From positions 1 to 9,848 of the forward strand of contig CAMPHP010000067.1 in assembly GCA_946885925.1 (NCBI GenBank): a stretch of DNA of 9,848 nt, read 5' to 3'. Below are positions 1 through 7,029 of this stretch, in pieces. The notes beneath the pieces are model-generated. The model was given only the letters and a program-made list of their open reading frames with translations. It was not told where the DNA came from and searched no databases. Each line of letters begins with the position of its first letter. Within the stretch, counting starts at the first letter, position 1. The DNA comes from an uncultured Litorilinea sp. (GTDB taxonomy: Bacteria; Chloroflexota; Anaerolineae; Caldilineales; Caldilineaceae). A program made the position numbers and the translations under genes.

Positions 1-1
1 C

Positions 2-595
2 GCTTGGAGAGAGCGGTTAGAGGGCATTGGCTATCTCAGCCGCGAAGATGTCATCAATATGGGACTAACCGGCCCAATGTTGCGCGGCAGCGGTGTTGAT
101 TGGGATTTGCGCCGCGATGCGCCCTATGGCGGTTATGAAAATTATGACTTTAAGGTTGCTGTTCAAACAGATGGCGACTGCTTTGCACGTTATTTACTGC
201 GTATTGAAGAGATGCGCCAAAGCGTGCGGATCATAGAGCAGGCGATCAAGAATTTACCCGATGGTCTCTACAAATCCGACGAGCGCAAAGTAAGCTTGCC
301 TCCCCGTGCCGAATTGGACGTAAGCATGGAAGCGTTGATCCATCATTTCAAGCTTATGACGGAAGGCTTTCGCGTGCCAGCTGGCATAACCTATATGGGA
401 ACCGAGACAAATAAAGGCGAACTAGGCTATTTCATCGTGAGCGATGGCTCGGCAGTACCCTATCGCCTCCATGTGCGCGGGCCGAGCTTCAACAATCTCT
501 TCGCCATTAGCAAGATGAGCAAGGGCGCAATGCTATCGGATGTTGTTACAAACATCGGCTCGATTGATATTGTGTTGGGCGATGTAGACCGCTAG
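2..595 (+). CDS. nuoD: NADH-quinone oxidoreductase subunit D, C-terminal half (5' end outside window)
   Basis: NuoD (49 kDa-type subunit) forms, with NuoB and NuoH, the site where quinone is reduced in the connecting module of complex I. The frame is open from the first bases of the window, so the gene starts upstream; 197 residues are present, about the C-terminal half of a protein usually near 400 residues. Family hallmarks are visible: GPMLRGSGVDWDLRR, a TGDCFARY-like segment (here DGDCFARYLLRIEEMRQS), the MEALIHHFKLMTEGFRVPAG stretch, the KGELGYFIVSDGS stretch and the conserved C-terminal ending DIVLGDVDR. The quinone-ligand His and Tyr of the N-terminal region lie outside the window. It is a stand-alone NuoD at its C-terminus; whether it is fused to NuoC at its N-terminus, as in E. 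coli, cannot be seen. It is followed by an 89-nt spacer and nuoEF. Confidence 0.97.
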   Translation, partial: AWRERLEGIGYLSREDVINMGLTGPMLRGSGVDWDLRRDAPYGGYENYDFKVAVQTDGDCFARYLLRIEEMRQSVRIIEQAIKNLPDGLYKSDERKVSLPPRAELDVSMEALIHHFKLMTEGFRVPAGITYMGTETNKGELGYFIVSDGSAVPYRLHVRGPSFNNLFAISKMSKGAMLSDVVTNIGSIDIVLGDVDR

Positions 596-601
596 TAGAT
601 T

Positions 602-645
602 TGCCAGGATAGACCGTGGGCGATAAGGAATAGAACGCCCTGGCA
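602..645 (+). repeat. Intergenic inverted repeat between nuoD and nuoEF (weak hairpin)
   Basis: TGCCAGG (602-608) is exactly complementary to CCTGGCA (639-645). An alternative fold keeps 602-606 paired with 641-645 and pairs GGGCG (618-622) with CGCCC (636-640), leaving 607-617 as a bulge. It begins 6 nt after the nuoD stop and ends 39 nt before the nuoEF start. No T-tract follows, so it is not an intrinsic terminator. This is the weakest of the six spacer hairpins, and a chance origin is quite possible. Confidence 0.4.
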
Positions 646-684
646 TGAAGGTTGTGAGTCACCCAGAAGGAAACGAGACGCATT

Positions 685-2655
685 ATGATGCTTTCCGAGT
701 CGATACGTGCAGAAATCCATAAGTGGATGGCCCTTTATCCTGAGGGACGCCAACGTTCGGCAATTCTGCCCGCACTCTATATCATCCAGCGCGAGTTTGG
801 CTATTGCGCAGTAGAAGCGCAAAACGAATTAGCAGAAATGTTAGAGTTGGAACCCGCAGAAGTCGGCGCAGTCGTTGGTTTCTATAATATGCTCCACGAG
901 GAACCAAAGGGCGACTATCACGTTGAGGTCTGCACCAATGTTCCTTGTATGTTGCGTGGTGCCAACCAATGTATGCACCATTTAGAAGAAAAGCTAGGCA
1001 TCCATCACGGTGAAAAGACCGAGGATGGCAAGTTTGCTCTGGATCATATGGAATGTCTGGGTTCCTGTGGCACTGCGCCGATGGTCAGTGTGACAGAGAT
1101 GAAGAGTGGCAAAATCCGCTACTTCGAGGAGTTGGATTCGGCGGAAGATGTCGAAAAGATGCTGAATCTCATCAATCAGGGCAAAGCCTTTAACACGCTT
1201 GAACGGTGGACGCCAGAAGGTGACCCCAATGGCGAAGGTAAAGCGGCTGGCCCCTATCGCCACGGTGGCATGGAACCTCGCTACTTGCTGGCGCGCGTGG
1301 ACACACCTGATAGCCATAAGCTTGAAACGTTTGAGGCTGATGGTGGCTATAGCGCAGCACGCCGTATATTGACCGAGATGAAGCCCGATGAGGTTGTAGA
1401 GCAGGTCAAGGCCAGCGGTATCCGCGGGCGTGGTGGTGCAGGCTTCCCCACCGGACAAAAGTGGAGCTTCCTCGCTCCCGCCTTCCCTCGCTATCTCGTG
1501 GTCAACGCCGACGAGTCCGAGCCGGGTACGTTCAAAGACCGCATGATCATGGAGTATGACCCTCACCAGTTAATCGAGGGTATTATCCTGAGTGCCTTTG
1601 CAATTCAGGCAGAGCAGGCCTTCATCTATATCCGAGGCGAATACTACTTTGCCTATACCCGGTTGGTGGATGCTATTAAGGAAGCCAAAGCCAAGGGCTA
1701 TTTGGGCCAGGGCATCTTTGGAACTGACAAGAATCTAGAGATTGTTGTGCATCGTGGTGCCGGAGCCTATGAATGTGGCGAAGAAACTGCACTGCTGACT
1801 AGTTTGGAAGGCTATCGCGGTCACCCGCGCATGAAGCCCCCCTTCCCTGCGGTGGAGGGGTTGTATGCCAAGCCAACCATTGTGAATAATGTTGAATCCA
1901 TCTGTAACGTGACACACGTCATGCGTCACGGTGTGGATTGGTACAGGAGTTTTGGCACTGAGAAAAGCCCAGGCATGCGCATCTTCTGTCTGTCTGGCAA
2001 TGTAAAGTATCCTGGTCTCTATGAATTGCCCCATGCTGTGCCCTTGCGCGAATTGATCTATACCTATGGAGGTGGGCTACAACGTGATGAAGTGCCTATC
2101 AAAGCCATTGTGCCGGGTGGTCTCTCTATGAAGTTGCTCACCGCCGATCAAATTGACACGGCACTAGATTATGAAAGCGTGGCAGCCGCGGGGTCATTGC
2201 TTGGCTCTGCGGGTGTTATCGTGATCGATGAAAACGCCTCCATGGTGGAAGTAGCCCGCCGTACCTTGAACTTCTATCGCGAGGAAAGCTGTGGCAAATG
2301 TACCCCCTGCCGTGAAGGTACCGGCTGGCTCGAAACCATCTTAATGCGTATTGAGGCAGGCGGGGGACGTGATAAAGATCTGGAATTGATGGAGCATATT
2401 ACACGCTTCATTTCAGGAAAAAGTTTCTGTCCGTTTGGTGATGCAGCAGTGTGGGGCTTGCAAAGCAATCTTGCCAAGTTCCGCAACGAGTTTATCACGC
2501 ACATTGACGAGACCAACCCGCAGGATATAGGCCCGGTTGTTCCCATCCGGCCTATCTATCGACCCGATGTTGGCGCACCCAGTGCGCTGCGCGACAGTAC
2601 GCTGCCCCCCATAGGAGAACCGCCTCTCAACCGAGAACGCGAGGTGGGCGACTAA
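685..2655 (+). CDS. nuoEF: Fused NADH-quinone oxidoreductase subunits E and F (NuoE-NuoF)
   Basis: A single 656-residue protein carrying both the NuoE and NuoF domains of the NADH-oxidising arm. Residues about 1-165 are the thioredoxin-like NuoE domain with [2Fe-2S] (N1a) ligands C83, C88, C124 and C128 (CTNVPC and CLGSC). Residues about 167-195 form a Gly-rich linker. From M196 onward is NuoF: GRGGAGFPTGQKW (248-260) and ESEPGTFKDR (277-286) of the FMN/NADH site, GAGAYECGEETAL (358-370), and the [4Fe-4S] N3 ligands C536, C539, C542 and C582. It accepts hydride from NADH on FMN and passes electrons to NuoG. A Pro-rich tail (about 609-656) extends beyond the usual NuoF end. The start at 685 has AGAAGG (665-670) upstream at a rather long 14-nt spacing; codon 2 is also ATG. 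The same E-F architecture occurs in HoxF of bidirectional hydrogenases, but the surrounding genes are all nuo. Confidence 0.96.
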   Translation: MMLSESIRAEIHKWMALYPEGRQRSAILPALYIIQREFGYCAVEAQNELAEMLELEPAEVGAVVGFYNMLHEEPKGDYHVEVCTNVPCMLRGANQCMHHLEEKLGIHHGEKTEDGKFALDHMECLGSCGTAPMVSVTEMKSGKIRYFEELDSAEDVEKMLNLINQGKAFNTLERWTPEGDPNGEGKAAGPYRHGGMEPRYLLARVDTPDSHKLETFEADGGYSAARRILTEMKPDEVVEQVKASGIRGRGGAGFPTGQKWSFLAPAFPRYLVVNADESEPGTFKDRMIMEYDPHQLIEGIILSAFAIQAEQAFIYIRGEYYFAYTRLVDAIKEAKAKGYLGQGIFGTDKNLEIVVHRGAGAYECGEETALLTSLEGYRGHPRMKPPFPAVEGLYAKPTIVNNVESICNVTHVMRHGVDWYRSFGTEKSPGMRIFCLSGNVKYPGLYELPHAVPLRELIYTYGGGLQRDEVPIKAIVPGGLSMKLLTADQIDTALDYESVAAAGSLLGSAGVIVIDENASMVEVARRTLNFYREESCGKCTPCREGTGWLETILMRIEAGGGRDKDLELMEHITRFISGKSFCPFGDAAVWGLQSNLAKFRNEFITHIDETNPQDIGPVVPIRPIYRPDVGAPSALRDSTLPPIGEPPLNREREVGD

Positions 2656-2714
2656 TGGCAGCACAGCATAGGATTACCGCACGAGTGGGAAAAACAGGTA
2701 AACTGCCCTTATGA
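2655..2714 (+). CDS. Possible 19-codon coupling mini-ORF between nuoEF and nuoG
   Basis: An ATG overlaps the nuoEF stop codon (TAATG, 2653-2657) and opens a frame encoding MAAQHRITARVGKTGKLPL. Its TGA (2712-2714) overlaps the nuoG start (ATGA, 2711-2714). A good Shine-Dalgarno-like sequence, GAGGTGG (2641-2647), lies 7 nt before this ATG and inside the end of nuoEF; nuoG itself has only AGG (2696-2698) at 12 nt. The arrangement would let ribosomes pass from nuoEF to nuoG by two stop-start hand-overs. The peptide is short and basic, and I recognise no family. The geometry is directly visible; that it is translated is an inference, and both overlaps could be chance. Confidence 0.3.
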   Translation: MAAQHRITARVGKTGKLPL

Positions 2715-5302
2715 GCGATCAAGTCACTCTTACGATTGACGGCCAATCTGTCTCCGTTCCCAACGGTACGTTGGTTGTGGATGCAGCCGCCGCCATCAAC
2801 ATTGAGATCCCCGTCTTTTGTAGCCATCCCAAGCTAGACCCTGTGGCCTGTTGCCGCATGTGTCTGGTTGAGATTGAAGGCCCGCGCGGCCCCATGCTAC
2901 AAACGGCCTGTTCTGTGCCCGTGCGTGAAGGTATGGTCGTGCGCACAGACACCCAACAAGTCCAGGACACCCAGGAAGCCAACCTGGCCTTTATCCTGCT
3001 CAACCACCCGCTTGACTGCCCGATCTGTGATAAGGGTGGTGAGTGCCCGTTGCAGGATCAGACCATGCGCTATGGCCCTGGCATTAGCCAACTTGTAGAC
3101 CCCAAGCGCCGCAAGAAGAAGCACTATATGATCTCGGACACCATTGTCCTCGATCAAGAGCGCTGTGTCATCTGCTGGCGTTGTATCCGTTATCTGGAAG
3201 AGTGGGAAGACAAGCCCCAACTCGCCCTCTTTGAACGTGGTAACGAAACCATCATTGACATTCAAGAGGGGAAACCTGTTGATGCCAAGACCGGTGGTAA
3301 CATCATCGACATCTGCCCAGTTGGAGCCTTAACCAACCGGGTTGCTCGTTTTGCCTACCGCCCGTGGGAAATCGTGCGCACGCCGAGCATCTCCATCCAA
3401 GACTCAATGGGCTGCAATATCCGCATGGACAGCCGCACGCACAAAGTGCGCCGCATCGTCGGTCGCGAGAATATGCAAGTCAACGACCAGTGGATCAGTG
3501 ACAAAACACGCTTTGCCTATAACTGGATCAACCATGAAGAACGCCTCACCATGCCGATGGTACGCAAAAACGGCCAATTGACCCGCGTCGGTTGGGCAGA
3601 GGCGCTTCAATATGTCACTGACAAACTCAACGACATCAAGAAACAGCAAGGCGCAGATGCCATTGGTGGCATTGGCAGCCCCAAACTATCCAATGAATCA
3701 AATTATCTCTTCCAACGCTTCTTCCGCCAGATCGTCGGCACAAACAACATTGACTATCGCGATGGCAGTGAGATAGCGGCGATCCCGGGTGGTATTCCGG
3801 CCTTGTCTGCTGTGATGAAGCCGCAGTATGGACCCAAGCCAGCGGTGGATACCATCTTGCTCTTTGGCATTGACCCCAGCGAAGAACTGCCGGTCTTTGA
3901 CCTGCATATCAAGCGTGCCATCCGTCGGGGTGGGGCTAAGTTGATTGTCGTCCACCCGCGTAAGATCGAGCTGACACGCTATGAGTTTCCCTATCTGGGC
4001 TATCGCCCTGGTAGCGAGGCTACATTGCTCAACGGCTTGACCAAGTATGCGTTGGCAGCCAAAGAGGGCGGCAATACCCAAATTGATGCAGATATACGCA
4101 AAAGCATTGATGCCGTGAGCGATAATCAATTGAGCCAGCTTTGTGGTGTCGATCCGGCTGTGGTAAAGAACGCCGCCGAATTGTTGGCGCAAAGCGAGAA
4201 TGCGCTGATCATCTATGGGCCGATGGCAGCACGCGGCGCAACCGGCGAGGTTGTCCGTGCAGGTTTAACCAACCTGGCCTATGCCACGGGCCACTATGAT
4301 CGTCTCTCGTATATCGGCTTGGATGCCAATAGCCACGGGGCGCGGGACATGGGCGTGTTGCCCAACCAGCTACCGGGCTATGCAGCGTTGGACGACAGCC
4401 AGGCACAAGCTCGCCTGCAACGACTTTGGGGCAGCGAACTTCCTACGACTCCAGGCAAAGGCTATTCCGCCATGCTGGACGCAGCAGGCAGCGAAATCAA
4501 GGCCCTCTATGTGATGGGTGCTGATCCTGCCAGCGAGAATCCCGCTTGGGCGCAGAACCTGGAGAAACTCGATCTTCTCGTTGTCCAAGAGTTGCTCTTA
4601 ACCGAAACCGCAGCCCTGGCAGACGTTGTCTTGCCCGCCGTCAGTTGGGCCGAAGTAGATGGTACCTTTACCAACTTGGAGCGACGTGTGCAACGTGCGC
4701 CCAAGGCGGTGCGCGACCCAGACAGCAAAGCGGCACCCGATTGGATGATCCTCGACCATCTCTCCACCCGCATGGGTCACAACTGGCCCTATGCTGATGA
4801 GCAGGCAATCACCCGCGAGATCACCGAGGCCGTTCCTCTCTACAAGGGATTGACCTGGGATGCGTTGGGTGATCAGGGGCAGCAATATGATGCCAGCAGC
4901 GTGCGCCCTGCGCCCGCCATGCGTAAAGTCGAACAAAGCCAACTGCCCGCCATCTCCGATCAAGAGTTCATCTTGGTGAGTGGCACAGTGGCCTACGATG
5001 ACGGCAACATGTTCCGGCTGACCGAGCAGATGCGTGCGATGGCCTTTGGCCGAACGGCTGGCATTAGCCCGCTGGATGCCGAAAGGCTGGGAATCCAGGA
5101 TGGAACACCGCTTGTGGTGCAAAATCCCCAGGGTGAATTGACGCTGAATGCCAAGATCAGTGAGCAAGTGCAGCCGGGGACGGTTTGGATTCCAGAGAGT
5201 TTGGCCGGTGCGCCCGTGGCTAGCTTAGTCAACGGCAGCCCAGTCACTACGGTGACAGTCAAAGCAGCGGTCGATGTAGCAGGAATGGTCGCAGTATTTT
5301 AG
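2711..5302 (+). CDS. nuoG: NADH-quinone oxidoreductase subunit G
   Basis: NuoG is the largest peripheral-arm subunit and conducts electrons from NuoF/NuoE toward NuoI. The 863 residues are close to the long E. coli type. The N-terminal ferredoxin-like part has the [2Fe-2S] N1b ligands C37, C48, C51 and C67. N5 follows with His ligation, H99, C103, C106 and C112 (HPLDCPICDKGGEC). N4 has C152, C155, C158 and C202 (RCVICWRC and DICPVG). Residues from about 220 onward form a molybdopterin-oxidoreductase-like domain that in this family binds no molybdenum. About 750-863 is the molydopterin-dinucleotide-binding-like C-terminal domain. Of the four Cys positions that bind the extra N7 cluster in some bacteria, only C235 remains; the others are S228, D231 and S263. 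The ATG at 2711 matches the usual N-terminus and overlaps the stop of a possible mini-ORF. Confidence 0.97.
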   Translation: MSDQVTLTIDGQSVSVPNGTLVVDAAAAINIEIPVFCSHPKLDPVACCRMCLVEIEGPRGPMLQTACSVPVREGMVVRTDTQQVQDTQEANLAFILLNHPLDCPICDKGGECPLQDQTMRYGPGISQLVDPKRRKKKHYMISDTIVLDQERCVICWRCIRYLEEWEDKPQLALFERGNETIIDIQEGKPVDAKTGGNIIDICPVGALTNRVARFAYRPWEIVRTPSISIQDSMGCNIRMDSRTHKVRRIVGRENMQVNDQWISDKTRFAYNWINHEERLTMPMVRKNGQLTRVGWAEALQYVTDKLNDIKKQQGADAIGGIGSPKLSNESNYLFQRFFRQIVGTNNIDYRDGSEIAAIPGGIPALSAVMKPQYGPKPAVDTILLFGIDPSEELPVFDLHIKRAIRRGGAKLIVVHPRKIELTRYEFPYLGYRPGSEATLLNGLTKYALAAKEGGNTQIDADIRKSIDAVSDNQLSQLCGVDPAVVKNAAELLAQSENALIIYGPMAARGATGEVVRAGLTNLAYATGHYDRLSYIGLDANSHGARDMGVLPNQLPGYAALDDSQAQARLQRLWGSELPTTPGKGYSAMLDAAGSEIKALYVMGADPASENPAWAQNLEKLDLLVVQELLLTETAALADVVLPAVSWAEVDGTFTNLERRVQRAPKAVRDPDSKAAPDWMILDHLSTRMGHNWPYADEQAITREITEAVPLYKGLTWDALGDQGQQYDASSVRPAPAMRKVEQSQLPAISDQEFILVSGTVAYDDGNMFRLTEQMRAMAFGRTAGISPLDAERLGIQDGTPLVVQNPQGELTLNAKISEQVQPGTVWIPESLAGAPVASLVNGSPVTTVTVKAAVDVAGMVAVF

Positions 5303-5335
5303 TAACGAGGGCGCGCACCCCATCAGGGGCACAAT

Positions 5336-5369
5336 GATGGCAGGGCCAATCAAAATTGGCTCTGCCATC
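5336..5369 (+). repeat. Strong intergenic inverted repeat (15-bp hairpin) between nuoG and nuoH
   Basis: GATGGCAGGGCCAAT (5336-5350) pairs with ATTGGCTCTGCCATC (5355-5369) over 15 bp with a single G-U pair and a 4-nt loop (CAAA). It starts 33 nt after the nuoG stop and ends 40 nt before the nuoH ATG. A small CCCC-ATCA-GGGG hairpin (5318-5329) precedes it. The bases after the stem are GCGCAAACCC, with no T-tract, so a classical intrinsic terminator is unlikely. A role in mRNA processing, 3'-end protection of the upstream segment or partial attenuation is inferred. Confidence 0.75.
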
Positions 5370-5397
5370 GCGCAAACCCATCCAACCTTGCAGAAAC

Positions 5398-5402
5398 AGG
5401 GA
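5398..5402 (+). promoter_or_regulatory. Ribosome binding site deciding the nuoH start
   Basis: AGGGA lies 7 nt before the ATG at 5410. The longer reading from a TTG at 5356 would begin inside the intergenic hairpin and add 18 residues absent from other NuoH proteins, so the ATG at 5410 is preferred. Confidence 0.8.
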
Positions 5403-5409
5403 ACACCGT

Positions 5410-6396
5410 ATGGACTGGCTGAATCATCTCGTCTTTCCGACACTTCGCACGCTGGCGCTAATTTTTGTCTTATTAACCGCCGGGGCATATCTCACACTCT
5501 ATGAGCGCAGGCTCATTGCGCGCTTTGGTGCTCGCATTGGACCAAATCGTGCAGGCCCCATGGGTCTGCTCCAGCCAGCGGCGGATGGTGTCAAAGCGAT
5601 CTTCAAAGAGGAGATCATCCCCAAGCATGTTGATCGTTGGCTCTATCTACTGGGGCCAGCATTGGCCGTAATGCCTGCCATTGTGATCTGGGCGGTCATT
5701 CCTATTGCCAAGGGCGTGCCAGTAATGGCAGATGTCAATATCGGCTTTCTTTGGATTCTTGCCATTGCAGGTATCGAGAGCTATGGGCTGATTTTGGCAG
5801 GATGGAGCAGCAACAACAACTATTCACTCCTGGGGGCATTGCGCTCTGCGGCACAGATGATCTCCTATGAGCTACCGTTGAGCATGTTCCTGATCAGCAT
5901 CCTCATTCTCGCAGGTGGTTTCAGCCTGGTTGCTCTGGTCGAAACCCCGCGCATGTGGTGGGAATGGCTTTGGCTCTGGATCATGTTCCCACTCTTCTTT
6001 ATCTGTATTCTGGCTGAAACCAATCGCAGTCCCTTTGACTTGCCGGAAACAGAAAATGAATTAGTTGCTGGTTTCCAAACCGAATATGGCGGTCTCAAGT
6101 TCTCACTCTTCATGATCGCTGAATACATGAACATGATCACCACCAGCACCATCATGGTAACGCTCTTCTTTGGAGGCTATAGGTTGCCATTTGGGCTGTT
6201 GAGTGATGTTCTCTGGCTTGGCCCCTTTGTCTTGGCAGCCAAGGTGATCATTCTTCTCTTTCTCTTTGTTTGGGTACGCGCCAGTATTGGCCGCCCACGC
6301 ACAGATCAATTGATGAATTTCACCTGGAAGGGTCTGCTGCCAATTTCATTGGGCTATATGATTATCACAGCCCTGCTTGTACTGTTTTTCAAGTAA
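5410..6396 (+). CDS. nuoH: NADH-quinone oxidoreductase subunit H
   Basis: NuoH (ND1-like) is the membrane subunit that forms the quinone chamber with NuoD and NuoB and links redox chemistry to the proton-pumping arm. The chosen start gives 328 residues, close to the 325 of E. coli. The sequence is mostly hydrophobic, with about eight membrane segments. Family motifs are clear: YERRLIARFGARIGPNRAGP (31-50), GLLQPAADGVK (52-62), GWSSNNNYSLLGALRSAAQM (131-150) followed by SYE (152-154), ETNRSPFDLPE (203-213) followed by TENELVAGFQTEYGG (214-228), and DQLMNFTWKGLLP (299-311). The acidic residues of the ETNRSPFDLPE loop belong to the charged funnel known as the E-channel and quinone tunnel. It lies after a 107-nt spacer with a strong hairpin and is followed by a 153-nt spacer. 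The motif RASIGRPRTDQ (290-300) departs slightly from the RASLPRPRYDQ seen in E. coli. Confidence 0.97.
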   Translation: MDWLNHLVFPTLRTLALIFVLLTAGAYLTLYERRLIARFGARIGPNRAGPMGLLQPAADGVKAIFKEEIIPKHVDRWLYLLGPALAVMPAIVIWAVIPIAKGVPVMADVNIGFLWILAIAGIESYGLILAGWSSNNNYSLLGALRSAAQMISYELPLSMFLISILILAGGFSLVALVETPRMWWEWLWLWIMFPLFFICILAETNRSPFDLPETENELVAGFQTEYGGLKFSLFMIAEYMNMITTSTIMVTLFFGGYRLPFGLLSDVLWLGPFVLAAKVIILLFLFVWVRASIGRPRTDQLMNFTWKGLLPISLGYMIITALLVLFFK

Positions 6397-6415
6397 TCTC
6401 TGCCTTTGCGCTCAC

Positions 6416-6474
6416 CCTTTCTCGAAGCGTTTATAGCTGGAGAGTCTTCCAATAGAGGCTAGCTTCGAGAAAGG
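6416..6474 (+). repeat. Perfect 13-bp inverted repeat between nuoH and nuoI
   Basis: CCTTTCTCGAAGC (6416-6428) is the exact reverse complement of GCTTCGAGAAAGG (6462-6474). The 33-nt interior can form a small nested hairpin: AGC (6435-6437) with GCT (6458-6460), and GGA (6439-6441) with TCC (6448-6450). It begins 19 nt after the nuoH stop and ends 75 nt before the nuoI start, and is followed by AAAAATG rather than a T-run. It is not an obvious terminator on either strand. A processing or stabilising RNA structure, or a protein-binding dyad in DNA, are the main options. Confidence 0.7.
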
Positions 6475-6505
6475 CAAAAATGAAGGCTAGACCGGACCAA
6501 ACGTA

Positions 6506-6559
6506 ATGAAATTGTTGAATAAGTGGTTGAAAAAAGGGAAACGCCAAAGATGGCCCTAA
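6506..6559 (+). CDS. Possible short leader ORF overlapping the nuoI start
   Basis: ATG at 6506 opens a 17-codon frame ([17 protein letters not shown]) whose stop at 6557-6559 lies just inside nuoI, in another frame. It is itself preceded by an 8-codon frame (6480-6506, MKARPDQT) joined by a TAATG overlap. No convincing Shine-Dalgarno precedes either ORF. The peptide is strikingly basic. I recognise no family, and the frames could be chance; it is listed because a similar stop-start arrangement occurs before nuoG. Confidence 0.15.
   Translation: MKLLNKWLKKGKRQRWP
6534..6539 (+). promoter_or_regulatory. Ribosome binding site deciding the nuoI start
   Basis: AAGGGA ends 10 nt before the ATG at 6550. 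A GTG at 6523 in the same frame lies upstream of this site and has no Shine-Dalgarno of its own, so the ATG at 6550 is preferred. Confidence 0.75.
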
Positions 6560-7020
6560 ACAGCTTCATCAAGGGTGCGGTTGATATCGGCAAGGCACTG
6601 GGAGTCACCCTCAAACAACTGACCGTAAAGCCTGTCACCACCGAGTATCCCAAAGAACCAGTTCCTCTCTATCCACGCTTCCGGGGCAAGCATGAACTCC
6701 GCCGCTATGAAAACGGCATGGAGCGCTGCATTGGCTGTATGCTTTGCGAAGCAGCCTGTCCCACGGGTGCAATCTATGTAGAGGCGGCTGAGAACGATCC
6801 GGATCACCCCACGTCACCAGGAGAGCGATATGCGCAGGTTTATGAAATCAATCTGCTGCGCTGTGTCTTTTGTGGCGATTGTGAGGAAGCGTGTCCCACT
6901 GAGGCAATTGTCTTGGGGCATGAGTTTGCAATGGCAAGTTACGACCGTCGTGATTTCATCTTGACGAAAGAGCAACTGCTCAATCCGGATGAAGCCGCCA
7001 CAGTCATTCGCCCAGAGTAA
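6550..7020 (+). CDS. nuoI: NADH-quinone oxidoreductase subunit I (2x[4Fe-4S])
   Basis: NuoI (TYKY-like) carries clusters N6a and N6b, which relay electrons from NuoG to the terminal cluster N2 in NuoB. The protein is 156 residues with two classic CxxCxxCxxxC motifs: C60, C63, C66 and C70 ([12 protein letters not shown]), and C105, C108, C111 and C115 ([12 protein letters not shown]). The N-terminus (about 1-30) is the amphipathic region that lies on the membrane, followed by KPVTTEYP and the [15 protein letters not shown] stretch typical of the family. The region 118-142 ([25 protein letters not shown]) is also as expected. It sits in its usual place between nuoH and nuoJ; the spacer before it is the longest in the window. 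Confidence 0.97.
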   Translation: MALNSFIKGAVDIGKALGVTLKQLTVKPVTTEYPKEPVPLYPRFRGKHELRRYENGMERCIGCMLCEAACPTGAIYVEAAENDPDHPTSPGERYAQVYEINLLRCVFCGDCEEACPTEAIVLGHEFAMASYDRRDFILTKEQLLNPDEAATVIRPE

Positions 7021-7029
7021 AACGCCCAT

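Noticed and set aside
645..722. 25-codon frame starting at 645 and crossing the nuoEF start
   Set aside because: Its stop lies well inside nuoEF rather than at the start codon, its ribosome site is poor, and it shows no coupling geometry.
994..1566. 190-codon reverse-strand frame inside nuoEF, and similar antisense frames at 3698-4192, 4598-5167 and 8736-9128
   Set aside because: They lie opposite strongly conserved coding sequence, have no recognisable protein features and are expected shadows of codon bias.
685..2655. HoxF-type diaphorase subunit of a bidirectional hydrogenase
   Set aside because: The domain order fits, but all surrounding genes are complex I subunits and no hydrogenase gene is present.
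5336..5380. Intrinsic terminator after nuoG
   Set aside because: The stem is strong but the following bases are GCGCAAACCC, with no T-run, and nuoH follows as part of the same complex.
5356..5409. TTG-initiated N-terminal extension of NuoH (18 residues)
   Set aside because: It begins inside the intergenic hairpin, has no ribosome site, and the extra residues do not resemble NuoH; the ATG at 5410 has AGGGA at 7 nt and gives the family length.
6456..6490. Direct repeat AGGCTAG (6456-6462 and 6484-6490)
   Set aside because: Seven bases repeated once in a 153-nt spacer is within chance, and no further copies were noticed.
6523..6549. GTG-initiated extension of NuoI (9 residues)
   Set aside because: No ribosome site precedes it, while the ATG at 6550 has AAGGGA at good spacing and a normal NuoI N-terminus.
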